64,000 bases of DNA from assembly GCF_003144095.1 (NCBI RefSeq), contig NZ_NSKH01000003.1, forward strand, positions 320,086 through 384,085, given 5' to 3'. Position 1 is the stretch's first letter. Each line of letters begins with the position of its first letter. This stretch comes from Streptomyces sp. ICBB 8177. GTDB taxonomy: Bacteria; Actinomycetota; Actinomycetes; Streptomycetales; Streptomycetaceae. Positions 17,106-25,960 of this stretch are shown in pieces. Under the pieces are notes generated by a model. That model ran no database searches. It saw nothing but the letters and a program-made list of their open reading frames with translations, and was not told where the DNA came from. Made by a program: the position numbers and the translations under genes.

Positions 17106-18425
17106 ATGAGCGACCACAGGGCGCTTGTGCTCGACGAGGTGCGCAAGTACCACCAGGAGCAGCGCGACACCCGGCCGTTCGAGCCCGGTGTCACCGAGAT
17201 CTGGCCGTCCGGCGCGGTGCTGGAGGAGGAGGACCGGGTCGCGCTCGTGGAAGCCGCGCTCGACATGCGGATCGCGGCGGGCGTCAGCTCCCGTCGTTTC
17301 GAGTCGCAGTTCGCCCGCCGCCTCAAGCGCCGCAAGGCCCATCTGACCAACTCCGGCTCGTCCGCCAACCTGCTGGCGATGTCGGCGCTCACCTCGCACC
17401 AGTTGGAGGACCGCCGGCTGCGCCCCGGCGACGAGGTGATCACCGTCGCGGCGGGCTTCCCCACCACCGTCAATCCCATCCTGCAGAACGGCCTGGTGCC
17501 GGTCTTCGTCGACGTCGAGCTGGGCACCTACAACACCACCGTCGAGCGGGTGCAGGCGGCGATCGGGCCGAAGACCCGGGCCATCATGATCGCCCACGCG
17601 CTCGGCAACCCGTTCCCGGTCGCGGAGATCGCCGAACTCGCCGTCGAACACGAGCTGTTCCTCATCGAGGACAACTGCGACGCGGTCGGCTCGCTCTACG
17701 ACGGGCAGCTCACCGGCACCTTCGGCGACATGACCACGGTCAGCTTCTACCCCGCGCACCACCTGACGATGGGCGAGGGCGGCTGCGTGCTCACCTCGAA
17801 CCTGGCGCTGGCCCGCATCGTGGAGAGCCTGCGCGACTGGGGCCGGGACTGCTGGTGCGAGCCGGGCGAGAGCAACAAGTGCCTCAAGCGCTTCAACTAC
17901 CAGATGGGCACGCTCCCGCAGGGCTACGACCACAAGTACATCTTCAGCCACGTCGGCTACAACCTGAAGGCCACCGACCTTCAGGCCGCCCTGGGCCTGA
18001 CCCAGCTGGCCAAGCTCGACTCGTTCATCGAGGCCCGCAAGGCCAACTTCCGCAGGCTGCGCGAGGGCCTGGAAGGCACCCCGTACCTGCTGCTGCCCGA
18101 GGCGACGCCGAAGAGCGACCCGAGCTGGTTCGGCTTCGTGCTCACCGTCGAGCCGAACGCGCCCTTCTCCCGGGCCGAGCTGGTGGACTTCCTGGAGGAC
18201 CGCAAGATCGGCACCCGCCGCCTGTTCGCCGGCAACCTCACCCGCCACCCGGCCTACGTCGACCAGCCGCACCGCGTCGTCGGCGACCTGACCAACAGCG
18301 ACATCATCACCGACCAGACCTTCTGGGTGGGCATCTACCCCGGTCTGACCGAGGAGATGATCGACTACATCGCCTCCTCCGTCCGGGAGTTCGTCGCCTC
18401 CGCGGGTCTGGCCCGCACCGCATGA
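17106..18425 (+). CDS. NDP-hexose 3,4-dehydratase type, PMP/[2Fe-2S] (UrdQ/LanQ/SpnQ-like)
   Basis: This 439-residue aspartate-aminotransferase-fold enzyme removes the C-3 hydroxyl of NDP-4-keto-deoxyhexoses. The residue that would be the PLP Lys in aminotransferases is His here (FYPAHHLTMGEGG), the hallmark of the PMP-dependent E1/RfbH/SpnQ group. Cysteines in DCWCEPGESNKCLKRF fit the [2Fe-2S] ligands. DNCDAVGS contains the cofactor-binding Asp. Its presence implies that at least one sugar is 3-deoxy (2,3,6-trideoxy when combined with the 2,3-dehydratase). No dedicated ferredoxin reductase is visible in the window, so a housekeeping reductant may serve it. Confidence 0.95.
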   Translation: MSDHRALVLDEVRKYHQEQRDTRPFEPGVTEIWPSGAVLEEEDRVALVEAALDMRIAAGVSSRRFESQFARRLKRRKAHLTNSGSSANLLAMSALTSHQLEDRRLRPGDEVITVAAGFPTTVNPILQNGLVPVFVDVELGTYNTTVERVQAAIGPKTRAIMIAHALGNPFPVAEIAELAVEHELFLIEDNCDAVGSLYDGQLTGTFGDMTTVSFYPAHHLTMGEGGCVLTSNLALARIVESLRDWGRDCWCEPGESNKCLKRFNYQMGTLPQGYDHKYIFSHVGYNLKATDLQAALGLTQLAKLDSFIEARKANFRRLREGLEGTPYLLLPEATPKSDPSWFGFVLTVEPNAPFSRAELVDFLEDRKIGTRRLFAGNLTRHPAYVDQPHRVVGDLTNSDIITDQTFWVGIYPGLTEEMIDYIASSVREFVASAGLARTA

Positions 18426-18501
18426 GCGCGCCGCGCCCGAGCGCGCGCCGCACCCCGGTGTACCGCACGCCCCACCACCCCCGCACGGAAGGACGCCGTC
18501 C

Positions 18502-19263
18502 ATGGATCTCGGCCTGACCGGACGCGCCGTCCTGGTCACCGGCGCCACCGGAGGCATCGGCCGCGAGATCGCCCGCGCCTTCCATGCCGAGGGCGCGAAG
18601 GTCGCCGTCGCCTACCGCAGCGACACCGAGGCCGCCCAGAAGCTCTCGACCGAACTCGGGGCGGCCGACGACCGCGCCTTCCCGGTGCCGTACGCGCTGG
18701 ACGAGGCCGGCTCGCCGGAGCGGGCGGTGGCGGCGGTCGAGGAGCGCTGGGGCGGCCTCGACGTCCTCGTCGTGGGCGCGGTGCGCTACGGCAAGCGGCG
18801 CGAGCGCGGCACCCGCTTCGAGGACGTGCCGGAGTCCGAGTGGCGCCCGGTGCTCGACGACAACCTCGCCCCGGCGATCCGCACCGTGCAGTGCGCGGTG
18901 CCGGGGATGCGCCGGCGCGGCTGGGGGCGGATCGTGCTGATGTCCTCGCACAACGCGCTCGACGGCAACCTCGGCCAGGAGTTCTACGGCGCCGCGAAGG
19001 CCGGACTGCACGGGCTGGCCCGCAGCCTGATGTGGGACCTGGGCGACAGCGGCGTGCTGGTCAACGTGGTCTGCCCCGGGCTGACCGCGACACCGGCGGT
19101 GCTGTCCCGGCTGCCCGCGGCCGTGCGCGACCGCGAGTCCGGGGCGACCCCCACGGCCCGGCTGAGCACCCCCGAAGAAGTCGCCCGCTCGGTGGTGTTC
19201 CTGGGCTCGGGGGCCAACGGCAACATCACCGGCGAAGCGCTGACGGTTGCGGGCGGCAGATGA
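18502..19263 (+). CDS. SDR-family ketoreductase (possibly angucycline LanV-like)
   Basis: This 253-residue classical short-chain dehydrogenase has the NADP motif TGATGGIGREI at residues 14-24 and the catalytic Ser in LMSSHNALDG. Tyr and Lys lie in EFYGAAKAGLHG. The C-terminus ends NGNITGEALTVAGGR as in FabG-like enzymes. It lies between the 3,4- and 2,3-dehydratase genes. In angucycline clusters a reductase of this type (LanV, UrdMred) reduces the C-6 ketone after flavin-mediated oxidation, and two flavin hydroxylases are present here, so such a role is plausible. A sugar-modifying role cannot be excluded. Confidence 0.85.
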   Translation: MDLGLTGRAVLVTGATGGIGREIARAFHAEGAKVAVAYRSDTEAAQKLSTELGAADDRAFPVPYALDEAGSPERAVAAVEERWGGLDVLVVGAVRYGKRRERGTRFEDVPESEWRPVLDDNLAPAIRTVQCAVPGMRRRGWGRIVLMSSHNALDGNLGQEFYGAAKAGLHGLARSLMWDLGDSGVLVNVVCPGLTATPAVLSRLPAAVRDRESGATPTARLSTPEEVARSVVFLGSGANGNITGEALTVAGGR

Positions 19264-19345
19264 CATCGCGGCGGACCGCGCCGCGCGTCACCAGGGCACC
19301 GGCCCGGCGCGCGGCGGGCCGCCGACCCACCAGGGAGGGACCACC

Positions 19346-20845
19346 ATGACCACTTTCGCCGCACCGCCGGCTTCCCCGCTGCTGACCGCCCGCGACGACG
19401 CCGGGCTGCCGGCCCGCTTCGCCCGCTCGGCGCAGACCACCCGCGGGGTGCACCTGAAGACCGAGGACTTCGCCGCGTGGCTCGCCGCCCGCGGCCGGGC
19501 CAACGTCTTCAAGGTCGAGAAGATCCCGTTCGACGAGCTGGACGGCTGGTCCTTCGAGGACGGCACCGGCAACCTGGTGCACCGCAGCGGACGGTTCTTC
19601 ACCGTCGAGGGCATGCGCGTCACCAGCGACAGCGGGCCGTACCGCGAGTGGCACCAGCCGATCATCAAGCAGCCCGAGGTCGGCATCCTGGGCATCCTGG
19701 TCAAGGAGTTCGACGGGGTGCTGCACTGCCTGATGCAGGCCAAGATGGAGCCGGGCAACCGCAACCTGCTCCAGCTGTCGCCCACCGTGCAGGCCACCCG
19801 CTCCAACTACACCAAGGTCCACCAGGGCGCCGACGTGAAGTACATCGAGTACTTCCTGCGCCCCGAACTCGGCCGGGTGCTCACCGACGTGCTCCAGTCC
19901 GAGCACGGCTCGTGGTTCTTCCACAAGTCCAACCGCAACATGATCGTCGAGGCGCACGGCGACGTGCCGCTGCACGACGACTTCTGCTGGCTCACCTTCG
20001 GCCAGATCAGCGAACTGCTGCACCAGGACAACGTGGTGAACATGGACTCGCGCACCGTGCTGTCCACCGTTCCCATGGGCCCCGAGGGGCCCCGGCACTT
20101 CGCCGCCGACGGCACCTTCGACTGGGCGGTGGACGGCTCGTTCGCCGCCGCGCTGGACCGCGCGCGCACCCCGGACGCGGGCGCGCTGCACTCCGACACC
20201 GAACTGCTGTCGTGGTTCACCGCCCAGCGCTCCGCCCCGGACGTGCACGCGGAGCGGATACCGCTGGCCGGCCTGCCGGACTGGACCCGAAACGAGCGGC
20301 GCATCAGCCACGACCAGGGCCGCTTCTTCGACGTGGTCGCGGTCAAGGTCGAGGCGGGCAGCCGCGAAGTCGCCCGCTGGACGCAGCCGTTGATCGAGCC
20401 GGTCGGCACCGGGGTGTGCGCGTTCCTCGCCCGCTCCATCGAGGGCGTGCTGCACGTGCTGGTCAACGCCCGCGTCGAGGGCGGCTTCCTCGACACCGTC
20501 GAGCTGAGCCCCACCGTGCAGTGCACCCCGGGCAACCACGACGGCCTGCCGGAGGCGGACCGCCCGCCCTTCCTGGACCTGGTGCTGGGCGCCGAGCCCG
20601 CCCGGGTCCGCTACGAGGCGGTGCACTCCGAGGAGGGCGGCCGCTTCCTCAACGCCGAGGCCCGCTACCTCGTCGTGGAGGTCCTCGACGGTGAGCCGGG
20701 CGCCGAACTCGACCCGCCGGAGGGCTTCCGCTGGGTCACCCCCGGTCAACTGGCGTCTTTGGTGCGTCACGGCCACTACGTCAACGTCCAAGCCCGTACG
20801 CTGCTTGCCTGCCTCAACGCGATGGGAGGGGGCAGGAATGCCTGA
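19346..20845 (+). CDS. NDP-hexose 2,3-dehydratase
   Basis: This 499-residue protein consists of two homologous halves (about 35-235 and 280-495), as in all NDP-hexose 2,3-dehydratases (UrdS, LanS, EvaA). Paired landmarks are EWHQPIIKQPEVGILG and RWTQPLIEPVGTGVCA, LQLSPTVQATRSNY and VELSPTVQCTPGNH, and WLTFGQISEL and WVTPGQLASL. It eliminates the C-2 hydroxyl of dTDP-4-keto-6-deoxyglucose, producing the 3,4-diketo intermediate that the next enzyme reduces. The ATG at 19346 follows AGGGAGGGA; earlier in-frame starts give Arg/Ala-rich sequence without similarity. The stop overlaps the 3-ketoreductase start by eight bases. Confidence 0.97.
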   Translation: MTTFAAPPASPLLTARDDAGLPARFARSAQTTRGVHLKTEDFAAWLAARGRANVFKVEKIPFDELDGWSFEDGTGNLVHRSGRFFTVEGMRVTSDSGPYREWHQPIIKQPEVGILGILVKEFDGVLHCLMQAKMEPGNRNLLQLSPTVQATRSNYTKVHQGADVKYIEYFLRPELGRVLTDVLQSEHGSWFFHKSNRNMIVEAHGDVPLHDDFCWLTFGQISELLHQDNVVNMDSRTVLSTVPMGPEGPRHFAADGTFDWAVDGSFAAALDRARTPDAGALHSDTELLSWFTAQRSAPDVHAERIPLAGLPDWTRNERRISHDQGRFFDVVAVKVEAGSREVARWTQPLIEPVGTGVCAFLARSIEGVLHVLVNARVEGGFLDTVELSPTVQCTPGNHDGLPEADRPPFLDLVLGAEPARVRYEAVHSEEGGRFLNAEARYLVVEVLDGEPGAELDPPEGFRWVTPGQLASLVRHGHYVNVQARTLLACLNAMGGGRNA

Positions 20846-21875
20846 GCTGATCGACGACGGGCCGGGGAACGGGACTCCCCGGCCCGTCCGGATCGGCGTG
20901 CTGGGGTGTGCGGACATCGCCCGGCGCCGGATGCTGCCCGCGTTCGCGGCGGCCTCCGGCGCCGAGCTGGCGGCGGTAGCCAGCCGCGACGGCGCCAAGT
21001 CGCGGGATACGGCGGCCCGTTACGGCTGCGCGGCGGTCACCGGCTACCCGGCGCTGCTGGAACGCGACGACGTCGAGGCGGTCTACGTGCCGCTGCCCAT
21101 CGCGCTGCACGCCGAGTGGGTCGAGGCGGCGCTGCGCGCGGGCAAGCACGTGCTGGCGGAGAAGCCGCTCACCGACGACCCGGCGGTCACCCGCGAGCTG
21201 CTGCGGCTCGCCTCCGAGCGCGGACTGGTGCTGGCGGAGAACGTGATGTTCGTGCACCACGCCCAGCACGCCGCCGTGCGCAAGATGGTGGCCGACGGCG
21301 AGATCGGCACGCTGCGCTCGTTCTCGGCCTCCTTCGCCATCCCCGAACTGCCGCCCGGCGACATCCGCTACCGGCGCGACCTGGGCGGCGGCGCGCTGCT
21401 CGACGTCGGCCTGTACCCGGTGCGCGCCGCACTGCACCTGCTGGGCCCCGGCCTTCGGCTGCTGGGGGCCGGGCTGTACGCGGAACCGGGCCGCGAGGTG
21501 GAGACCTCCGGTGCCGCGCTGCTGACGACGCCGGGCGGCGACGTGATGGCGCAACTGTCCTTCGGGATCGGCTACGCGTACCGCTCCGCCTACGAACTGT
21601 GGGGCAGCGAGGGCCGCATCCGCGTCGAGCGCGCCTTCACCCCGCCCGCCGACCACCACCCGGTGCTGCTGGTCGAGCGGCCCAGCGGCACCACCCCGGT
21701 CGTGCTCGACCCCGACGACCAGGCGGTGGCCACGGTCACCGCGTTCACCCGGGCCGTGCGCGACCCGCGGCGGAGCGCGCCGGACGCGGCCGTCTGCGCC
21801 GAGCAGGCCGAACTGCTCGCCGCGATCCAGGCGTACGCGGCGCGGGCCCCGCACGAGGCCGGGGCGCGCCGCTGA
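20838..21875 (+). CDS. NDP-hexose 3-ketoreductase (Gfo/Idh/MocA family)
   Basis: This 345-residue protein has the N-terminal Rossmann motif IGVLGCADIARR and the family signature VLAEKPLTDDP, containing the catalytic Lys. A substrate-side motif reads GGGALLDVGLYPVRA. Together with the preceding 2,3-dehydratase it completes C-2 deoxygenation, giving an NDP-4-keto-2,6-dideoxyhexose. The ATG at 20838 overlaps the end of the dehydratase gene, so both are coupled, matching the UrdS/UrdT-type pairing in aromatic polyketide clusters. Confidence 0.94.
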   Translation: MPELIDDGPGNGTPRPVRIGVLGCADIARRRMLPAFAAASGAELAAVASRDGAKSRDTAARYGCAAVTGYPALLERDDVEAVYVPLPIALHAEWVEAALRAGKHVLAEKPLTDDPAVTRELLRLASERGLVLAENVMFVHHAQHAAVRKMVADGEIGTLRSFSASFAIPELPPGDIRYRRDLGGGALLDVGLYPVRAALHLLGPGLRLLGAGLYAEPGREVETSGAALLTTPGGDVMAQLSFGIGYAYRSAYELWGSEGRIRVERAFTPPADHHPVLLVERPSGTTPVVLDPDDQAVATVTAFTRAVRDPRRSAPDAAVCAEQAELLAAIQAYAARAPHEAGARR

Positions 21876-22042
21876 GCCACCGAGGGCGCCACCTGGGCGG
21901 TTCAGCCACCGGGCGGGCGCCCTCGGGCATGCCCGCGCGCGGCTTGCGGCCGCCGACCCCCGCTCAAGCGGTCCGCGAGGGAGCGCGCCCAACCTGGCCC
22001 GGCCGCGCGGCAGACCACGACCGCCCGGAGGGAAGGAAGCAC

Positions 22043-23665
22043 ATGAGCATCACCGACGACCGCCCCCGTACGAGCGGTCAGACCGCAGCCGAGACCCCCG
22101 CCCCGGCCGCCCCCGCCGACGCCCGCGCCCGGGCCGCCGAGCTGGAGCTGATCCGGCGCGACGTCGAGCGCGGCCCCAGCGACCGCGCGACCGAGGCCCA
22201 GCACGCCAAGGGCAAGCTCACCGCCCGCGAGCGGCTGGCCCTGCTGTTCGACGAGGGCACCTTCACCGAGGTCGAACCCCTGCGCAGGCACCGGGCCACC
22301 GGTTTCGGCCTGGAGGCGAAGAAGCCGTACACCGACGGCGTCGTCATCGGCTGGGGCCAGGTCGACGGCCGCCCGGTCTTCGCCTACGCGCACGACTTCC
22401 GCATCTTCGGCGGCGCGCTCGGCGAGGCGCACGCCCAGAAGATCCACAAGATCATGGACATGGCCGAGGCGGCCGGCGCGCCCGTGGTGGGCCTGTGCGA
22501 CGGCGCCGGCGCCCGCATCCAGGAAGGCGTCACCGCGCTCGCCGGCTACGGCGGCATCTTCCAGCGCAACGTCCGCAACTCCGGTGTCATCCCGCAGATC
22601 AGCGTGATGCTCGGGCCCTGCGCGGGCGGCGCGGCGTACTCACCGGCGCTGACCGACTTCGTCTTCATGGTGCGCGGCACCTCGCAGATGTTCATCACAG
22701 GACCCGACGTCGTGCAGGCGGTCACCGGCGAGCAGATCAGCCAGGACGCGCTGGGCGGCGCCGACGTGCACGCCGAGACCACGGGCGTGGCCACGTTCGC
22801 CTACGACGACGAGGAGACCTGCTTCGCCGAGGTGCGCTTCCTGCTGTCGCTGCTGCCGTCCAACAACCGCGAACTCGCCCCGGCCGTCGCCACCGACGAC
22901 CCCGCCGACCGGCGCAACGACGTGCTGCTCGACCTGGTCCCGGCGGACGGCAACCGCTCCTACGACATCAAGAAGGTCATCGAGGAGATCGTCGACAACG
23001 GCGACTTCTTCGAGATCCACGAGCGGTGGGCGCCCAACCTGGTCTGCGCGCTCGCCCGGCTCGACGGCAAGGTCGTCGGCATCGTCGCCAACCAGCCCAG
23101 CTCGCTCGCCGGCGTGCTGGACATCGAGTCGTCGGAGAAGGGCGCCCGCTTCGTCCAGATGTGCGACGCCTTCAACATCCCGCTGGTGACCCTGGTCGAC
23201 GTGCCCGGCTTCCTGCCCGGCGTCTCCCAGGAGCACGGCGGCGTGATCCGGCACGGCGCCAAGCTGCTGTACGCGTACTGCAACGCCACCGTCCCGCGCA
23301 TCCAGCTCATCCTGCGCAAGGCGTACGGCGGCGCGTACATCGTGATGGACTCGCGCTCCATCGGCACCGACCTGTCGCTGGCCTGGCCGACCAACGAGAT
23401 TGCGGTCATGGGCGCGGAGGGCGCGGCGAACGTGGTCTTCCGCCGCGAGATCGCCGCCTCCGACGACCCCGAGGCCACCCGGGCGGCCCGCATCGAGGAG
23501 TACCGGCGCGAGCTGATGCACCCGTACTACGCCGCCGAACGCGGCCTGGTGGACGACGTGATCGACCCGGCCGAGACCCGCTCCCGCCTGATCGGCGCGC
23601 TCGCGGTGCTGCGCGCCAAGCACGCCCCCCTGCCCAGCCGCAAGCACGGCAACCAGCCGCAGTGA
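22043..23665 (+). CDS. Acyl-CoA carboxylase carboxyltransferase (beta) subunit
   Basis: This 540-residue AccB/PccB-type carboxyltransferase moves the carboxyl group from biotin to acyl-CoA. The two crotonase-fold oxyanion regions are visible: GARIQEGVTALAGYGGIF with GPCAGGAAYSPAL, and VPGFLPGVSQEHGGVIRHGA with RKAYGGAYIVMDS. The Ile in GAYIVMDS sits where Ile or Asp tunes acetyl- versus propionyl-CoA preference in S. coelicolor AccB and PccB; Ile matches AccB. Many type II PKS clusters carry such a gene to boost malonyl-CoA. No biotin-carrying alpha subunit lies nearby, so a shared genomic one is expected. A GGAGGGAAGGAAG ribosome site precedes the ATG. Confidence 0.95.
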   Translation: MSITDDRPRTSGQTAAETPAPAAPADARARAAELELIRRDVERGPSDRATEAQHAKGKLTARERLALLFDEGTFTEVEPLRRHRATGFGLEAKKPYTDGVVIGWGQVDGRPVFAYAHDFRIFGGALGEAHAQKIHKIMDMAEAAGAPVVGLCDGAGARIQEGVTALAGYGGIFQRNVRNSGVIPQISVMLGPCAGGAAYSPALTDFVFMVRGTSQMFITGPDVVQAVTGEQISQDALGGADVHAETTGVATFAYDDEETCFAEVRFLLSLLPSNNRELAPAVATDDPADRRNDVLLDLVPADGNRSYDIKKVIEEIVDNGDFFEIHERWAPNLVCALARLDGKVVGIVANQPSSLAGVLDIESSEKGARFVQMCDAFNIPLVTLVDVPGFLPGVSQEHGGVIRHGAKLLYAYCNATVPRIQLILRKAYGGAYIVMDSRSIGTDLSLAWPTNEIAVMGAEGAANVVFRREIAASDDPEATRAARIEEYRRELMHPYYAAERGLVDDVIDPAETRSRLIGALAVLRAKHAPLPSRKHGNQPQ

Positions 23666-23680
23666 GTGAGGAATCCACCG

Positions 23681-23902
23681 ATGGACGCTGACATCCGCAT
23701 CGTTCGAGGCAGCGCGAGCGCGGAGGAACTGGCCGCGGTGACCGCGGTCCTGCTCGCCGCGGCGAGAACCCGCGCCGCGGCCCCCGCGTTCCAGGAGCCG
23801 GCGGGCGCCACCATCCTGCGCTGGCCCGGCGCCGACCGCGCCCACCGCCCCGCGGGCACCTGGCTCACCACCCCGGCCCCGCACTGGCGCCACGCGGCCT
23901 GA
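23681..23902 (+). CDS. Acyl-CoA carboxylase epsilon subunit
   Basis: This 73-residue protein begins MDADIRIVRGSASAEELAAV, the typical N-terminus of the small AccE/PccE epsilon subunits of actinobacterial acyl-CoA carboxylases. It lies 15 bp after the beta-subunit stop with GTGAGGAA as its ribosome site. Epsilon subunits stabilise the beta hexamer and its assembly with the alpha subunit. The final Trp-rich stretch (GTWLTTPAPHWRHAA) replaces the usual WRxSGLP-like ending but is in the right place. Confidence 0.88.
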   Translation: MDADIRIVRGSASAEELAAVTAVLLAAARTRAAAPAFQEPAGATILRWPGADRAHRPAGTWLTTPAPHWRHAA

Positions 23903-23994
23903 CGCCCACCGCCGCCCGGCCCGCCCCCGCCCCGAACTCCGTTCTCCGCAGCGGGGGTTGGCCGGAAACCGTCGATTTGGCAGGCTCGTCCTCG

Positions 23995-24000
23995 TACAGT
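23995..24000 (+). promoter_or_regulatory. -10 box for a leaderless flavin hydroxylase transcript
   Basis: TACAGT ends seven bases before the ATG at 24008, and no purine-rich ribosome site lies between. This spacing predicts transcription starting at or one base before the ATG. A clear -35 is not seen; TTGGCA at 23977 is too close. Confidence 0.5.
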
Positions 24001-24007
24001 CGGCCTC

Positions 24008-25627
24008 ATGGATGCCGATGTGATCGTGGCCGGGGGCGGGCCGGTGGGGCTGATGCTCGCGTGCGAGCTGACGCTGGCCGGGGTGGACGTCATCGTCGTC
24101 GAGCGTCTCACCGAGCCCGATACGACCATCAAGGCCGGCGCCATCAACGCCCCGACCATCGAGGCGTTCTACCGCCGCGGTCTGCTGCCCGCGCTGCGCG
24201 AGGCGCAGGCGACGCAGCGCGAGCGGTTCGAACGGTTCATGCGGCAGCGGCCGGCCGGTGCGCCGGGCGGGCTGCCGCCCCGGCCGCTCGGCCATTACGC
24301 GGGCATCATGCTCGACGGCTCGCTGGTCGACGACCGCGACCCCGACTTCACCGACCGCGGCCCGATCGAGGGCATCGGCATGGTCCCGCAGCAGGACGTG
24401 GAACGGATCCTGGGGGAGTGGGCCGGACGCCTGGGTGTGGACGTGCGGCGCGGCATCGCGGTGGCCAACTTCGACTACGACGAGGAGGGCGTCACCGTCG
24501 CGGTGGAGGGCCCCGGCGGGACGGGCTCGCTGCGGGCCGGGTGGCTGGTCGGCTGCGACGGCGGACGCAGCACCGTGCGCAGGCTCGCCGCGTTCCCCTT
24601 CCCCGGCACCGAGGGGCAGATCACCGGCCACCAGGCGTTGGTCGAGATGACCGGCGACGAGGAACTGCGCCCCGGCTGGAACCGCACCGACACCGGCGTC
24701 TACGTCAACGGCCCGCTGCCCGGACGCATCCTCACCGTCGAGTTCGACGGCCCGCCCGCCGACCGCGAGGCGCCGGTCACCGCGCAGGAGTTGCAGACCA
24801 GCCTGCGCAGGGTCTCCGGCGTGCCGGTGAAGATCACCGCGGTGCGCAGCGCCACCCGCTTCACCGACAACGCCCGCCAGGTGTCCACCTACCGGCTCGG
24901 CCGGGTCCTGCTCGCGGGCGACGCGGCCCACGTCCACTCGCCGTTCGGTGCCCAGGGACTCAACCTCGGCATCGGCGACGCGGTCAACCTCGGCTGGAAG
25001 CTCGCCGCGACGGTACGCGGCCGGGCGCCCAAGGGCCTGCTCGACACCTACACCGCCGAGCGCCACCCCATCGGAGCCTGGGTGCTGGACTGGACCCGCT
25101 CCCAGGTGCTGCTGATGCGGCCGGACGCGCACTCCCGGGCGCTGCGCTCGGTGGTCGCCGACCTGATGGCGACGCCGTCGGGGACCACGTACTTCGTCAA
25201 GCGGATCTCGGGCGTCTGGCACCACTACGACGTCGCCCCGCGCGAGCGGGAGGAGCCGGGAGGGCGGGACGGGCGCGAGGAGCGCGGGGAGCAGGTGACC
25301 CCGGGCGGACCCGCGGAGCCCGCCGTCTGCGCCGGGGCCGGCGCGTTGCTCGGCCGCAGCGCGCCCGACCTCGTCCTCGCGGACGGCACCCGGCTCGCCG
25401 ACCACTGCCACGACGGCCGGGCCCTGCTGCTCGACCTGGCCGACGACCCCGCGGTGCGCGAGGCCGCCGCCGCTCACGCGGACCGTGTGAACCTCGTCAC
25501 GACGACCTGCGAGGCGCGGCCATGGCTGAACGGCCTGCTGGTCAGGCCGGACGGCGTGGTCGCCTGGGCGGGCGGGCCCGCGCTGGGCGACGCGCTGGAG
25601 AGGTGGCTCGGTCCCGCGCTCGTGTGA
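24008..25627 (+). CDS. FAD-dependent aromatic hydroxylase (PHBH fold), second copy
   Basis: This 539-residue class A flavin monooxygenase has the motifs VAGGGPVGLMLACEL at residue 6, GCDGGRSTVRRLAAFPFPGT, and GRVLLAGDAAHVHSPFGAQG. A C-terminal thioredoxin-like region contains LADHCHDGRALLLDL. An Arg/Glu/Gly-rich insert (about residues 415-440) joins the two parts. It would hydroxylate or oxidatively rearrange an aromatic substrate. Apparently leaderless, it is transcribed apart from the carboxylase genes. It is the last plausible cluster gene before the tRNA-Lys gene, and it could instead be an unrelated oxidative-resistance enzyme of the RIFMO type. Confidence 0.88.
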   Translation: MDADVIVAGGGPVGLMLACELTLAGVDVIVVERLTEPDTTIKAGAINAPTIEAFYRRGLLPALREAQATQRERFERFMRQRPAGAPGGLPPRPLGHYAGIMLDGSLVDDRDPDFTDRGPIEGIGMVPQQDVERILGEWAGRLGVDVRRGIAVANFDYDEEGVTVAVEGPGGTGSLRAGWLVGCDGGRSTVRRLAAFPFPGTEGQITGHQALVEMTGDEELRPGWNRTDTGVYVNGPLPGRILTVEFDGPPADREAPVTAQELQTSLRRVSGVPVKITAVRSATRFTDNARQVSTYRLGRVLLAGDAAHVHSPFGAQGLNLGIGDAVNLGWKLAATVRGRAPKGLLDTYTAERHPIGAWVLDWTRSQVLLMRPDAHSRALRSVVADLMATPSGTTYFVKRISGVWHHYDVAPREREEPGGRDGREERGEQVTPGGPAEPAVCAGAGALLGRSAPDLVLADGTRLADHCHDGRALLLDLADDPAVREAAAAHADRVNLVTTTCEARPWLNGLLVRPDGVVAWAGGPALGDALERWLGPALV

Positions 25628-25652
25628 CCCGCCGCCGCCGGGTCCCGTGGTC

Positions 25653-25680
25653 CTGACCACCCGCTGGCATCGGGTAGAGT
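25653..25680 (+). promoter_or_regulatory. Promoter of tRNA-Lys
   Basis: CTGACC (25653-25658) and TAGAGT (25675-25680) form a -35/-10 pair with a 16-bp spacer, about 37 bp before the mature tRNA 5' end. The -10 fits the actinobacterial TAGnnT consensus well; the -35 matches moderately. Confidence 0.55.
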
Positions 25681-25716
25681 CTTCCTCGCAAGCAGGCGGC
25701 GCCGAGGCGCCGGCTC

Positions 25717-25789
<73 letters not shown>

Positions 25790-25798
25790 CATCGCGGA

Positions 25799-25829
25799 AA
25801 AGGGCGTCCTCCTCAGGAGGGCGCCCTTT
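25799..25829 (+). terminator. Terminator of tRNA-Lys
   Basis: The arms AAGGGCGTCCTCC (25800-25812) and GGAGGGCGCCCTT (25816-25828) form a 13-bp stem with one G-U pair and a TCA loop, followed by a short T stretch. It lies 10 bp after the tRNA. Confidence 0.85.
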
Positions 25830-25857
25830 CCATGTTTCCTGGGACGCGTTCCCGTCA

Positions 25858-25882
25858 ACTGGTCCAGACCAAAGTATTGACG
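25858..25882 (+). promoter_or_regulatory. DasR-type box and -35 of the chitinase promoter
   Basis: ACTGGTCCAGACCAAA (25858-25873) matches the dre consensus ACTGGTCTAGACCAGT closely, with a near-perfect palindrome TGGTCCAGACCA at 25860-25871. It abuts a -35 hexamer TTGACG (25877-25882). DasR is the GntR-family GlcNAc regulator of Streptomyces and binds such boxes at chitinase promoters. Binding here should be relieved by aminosugar phosphates. Confidence 0.78.
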
Positions 25883-25960
25883 TGCACCCATCAGCGCCCC
25901 CACGCTGTCCGGTATTGGTCTGTACCAGCCTCCGCCCCCACCCCTGGAGGAACCGAACCC

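Noticed and set aside
15087-18557. A 1156-codon open frame on the minus strand
   Set aside because: It runs opposite five clear sugar and membrane genes and encodes His/Gln/Gly/Arg-rich low-information sequence, as expected from the antisense of GC-rich codons.
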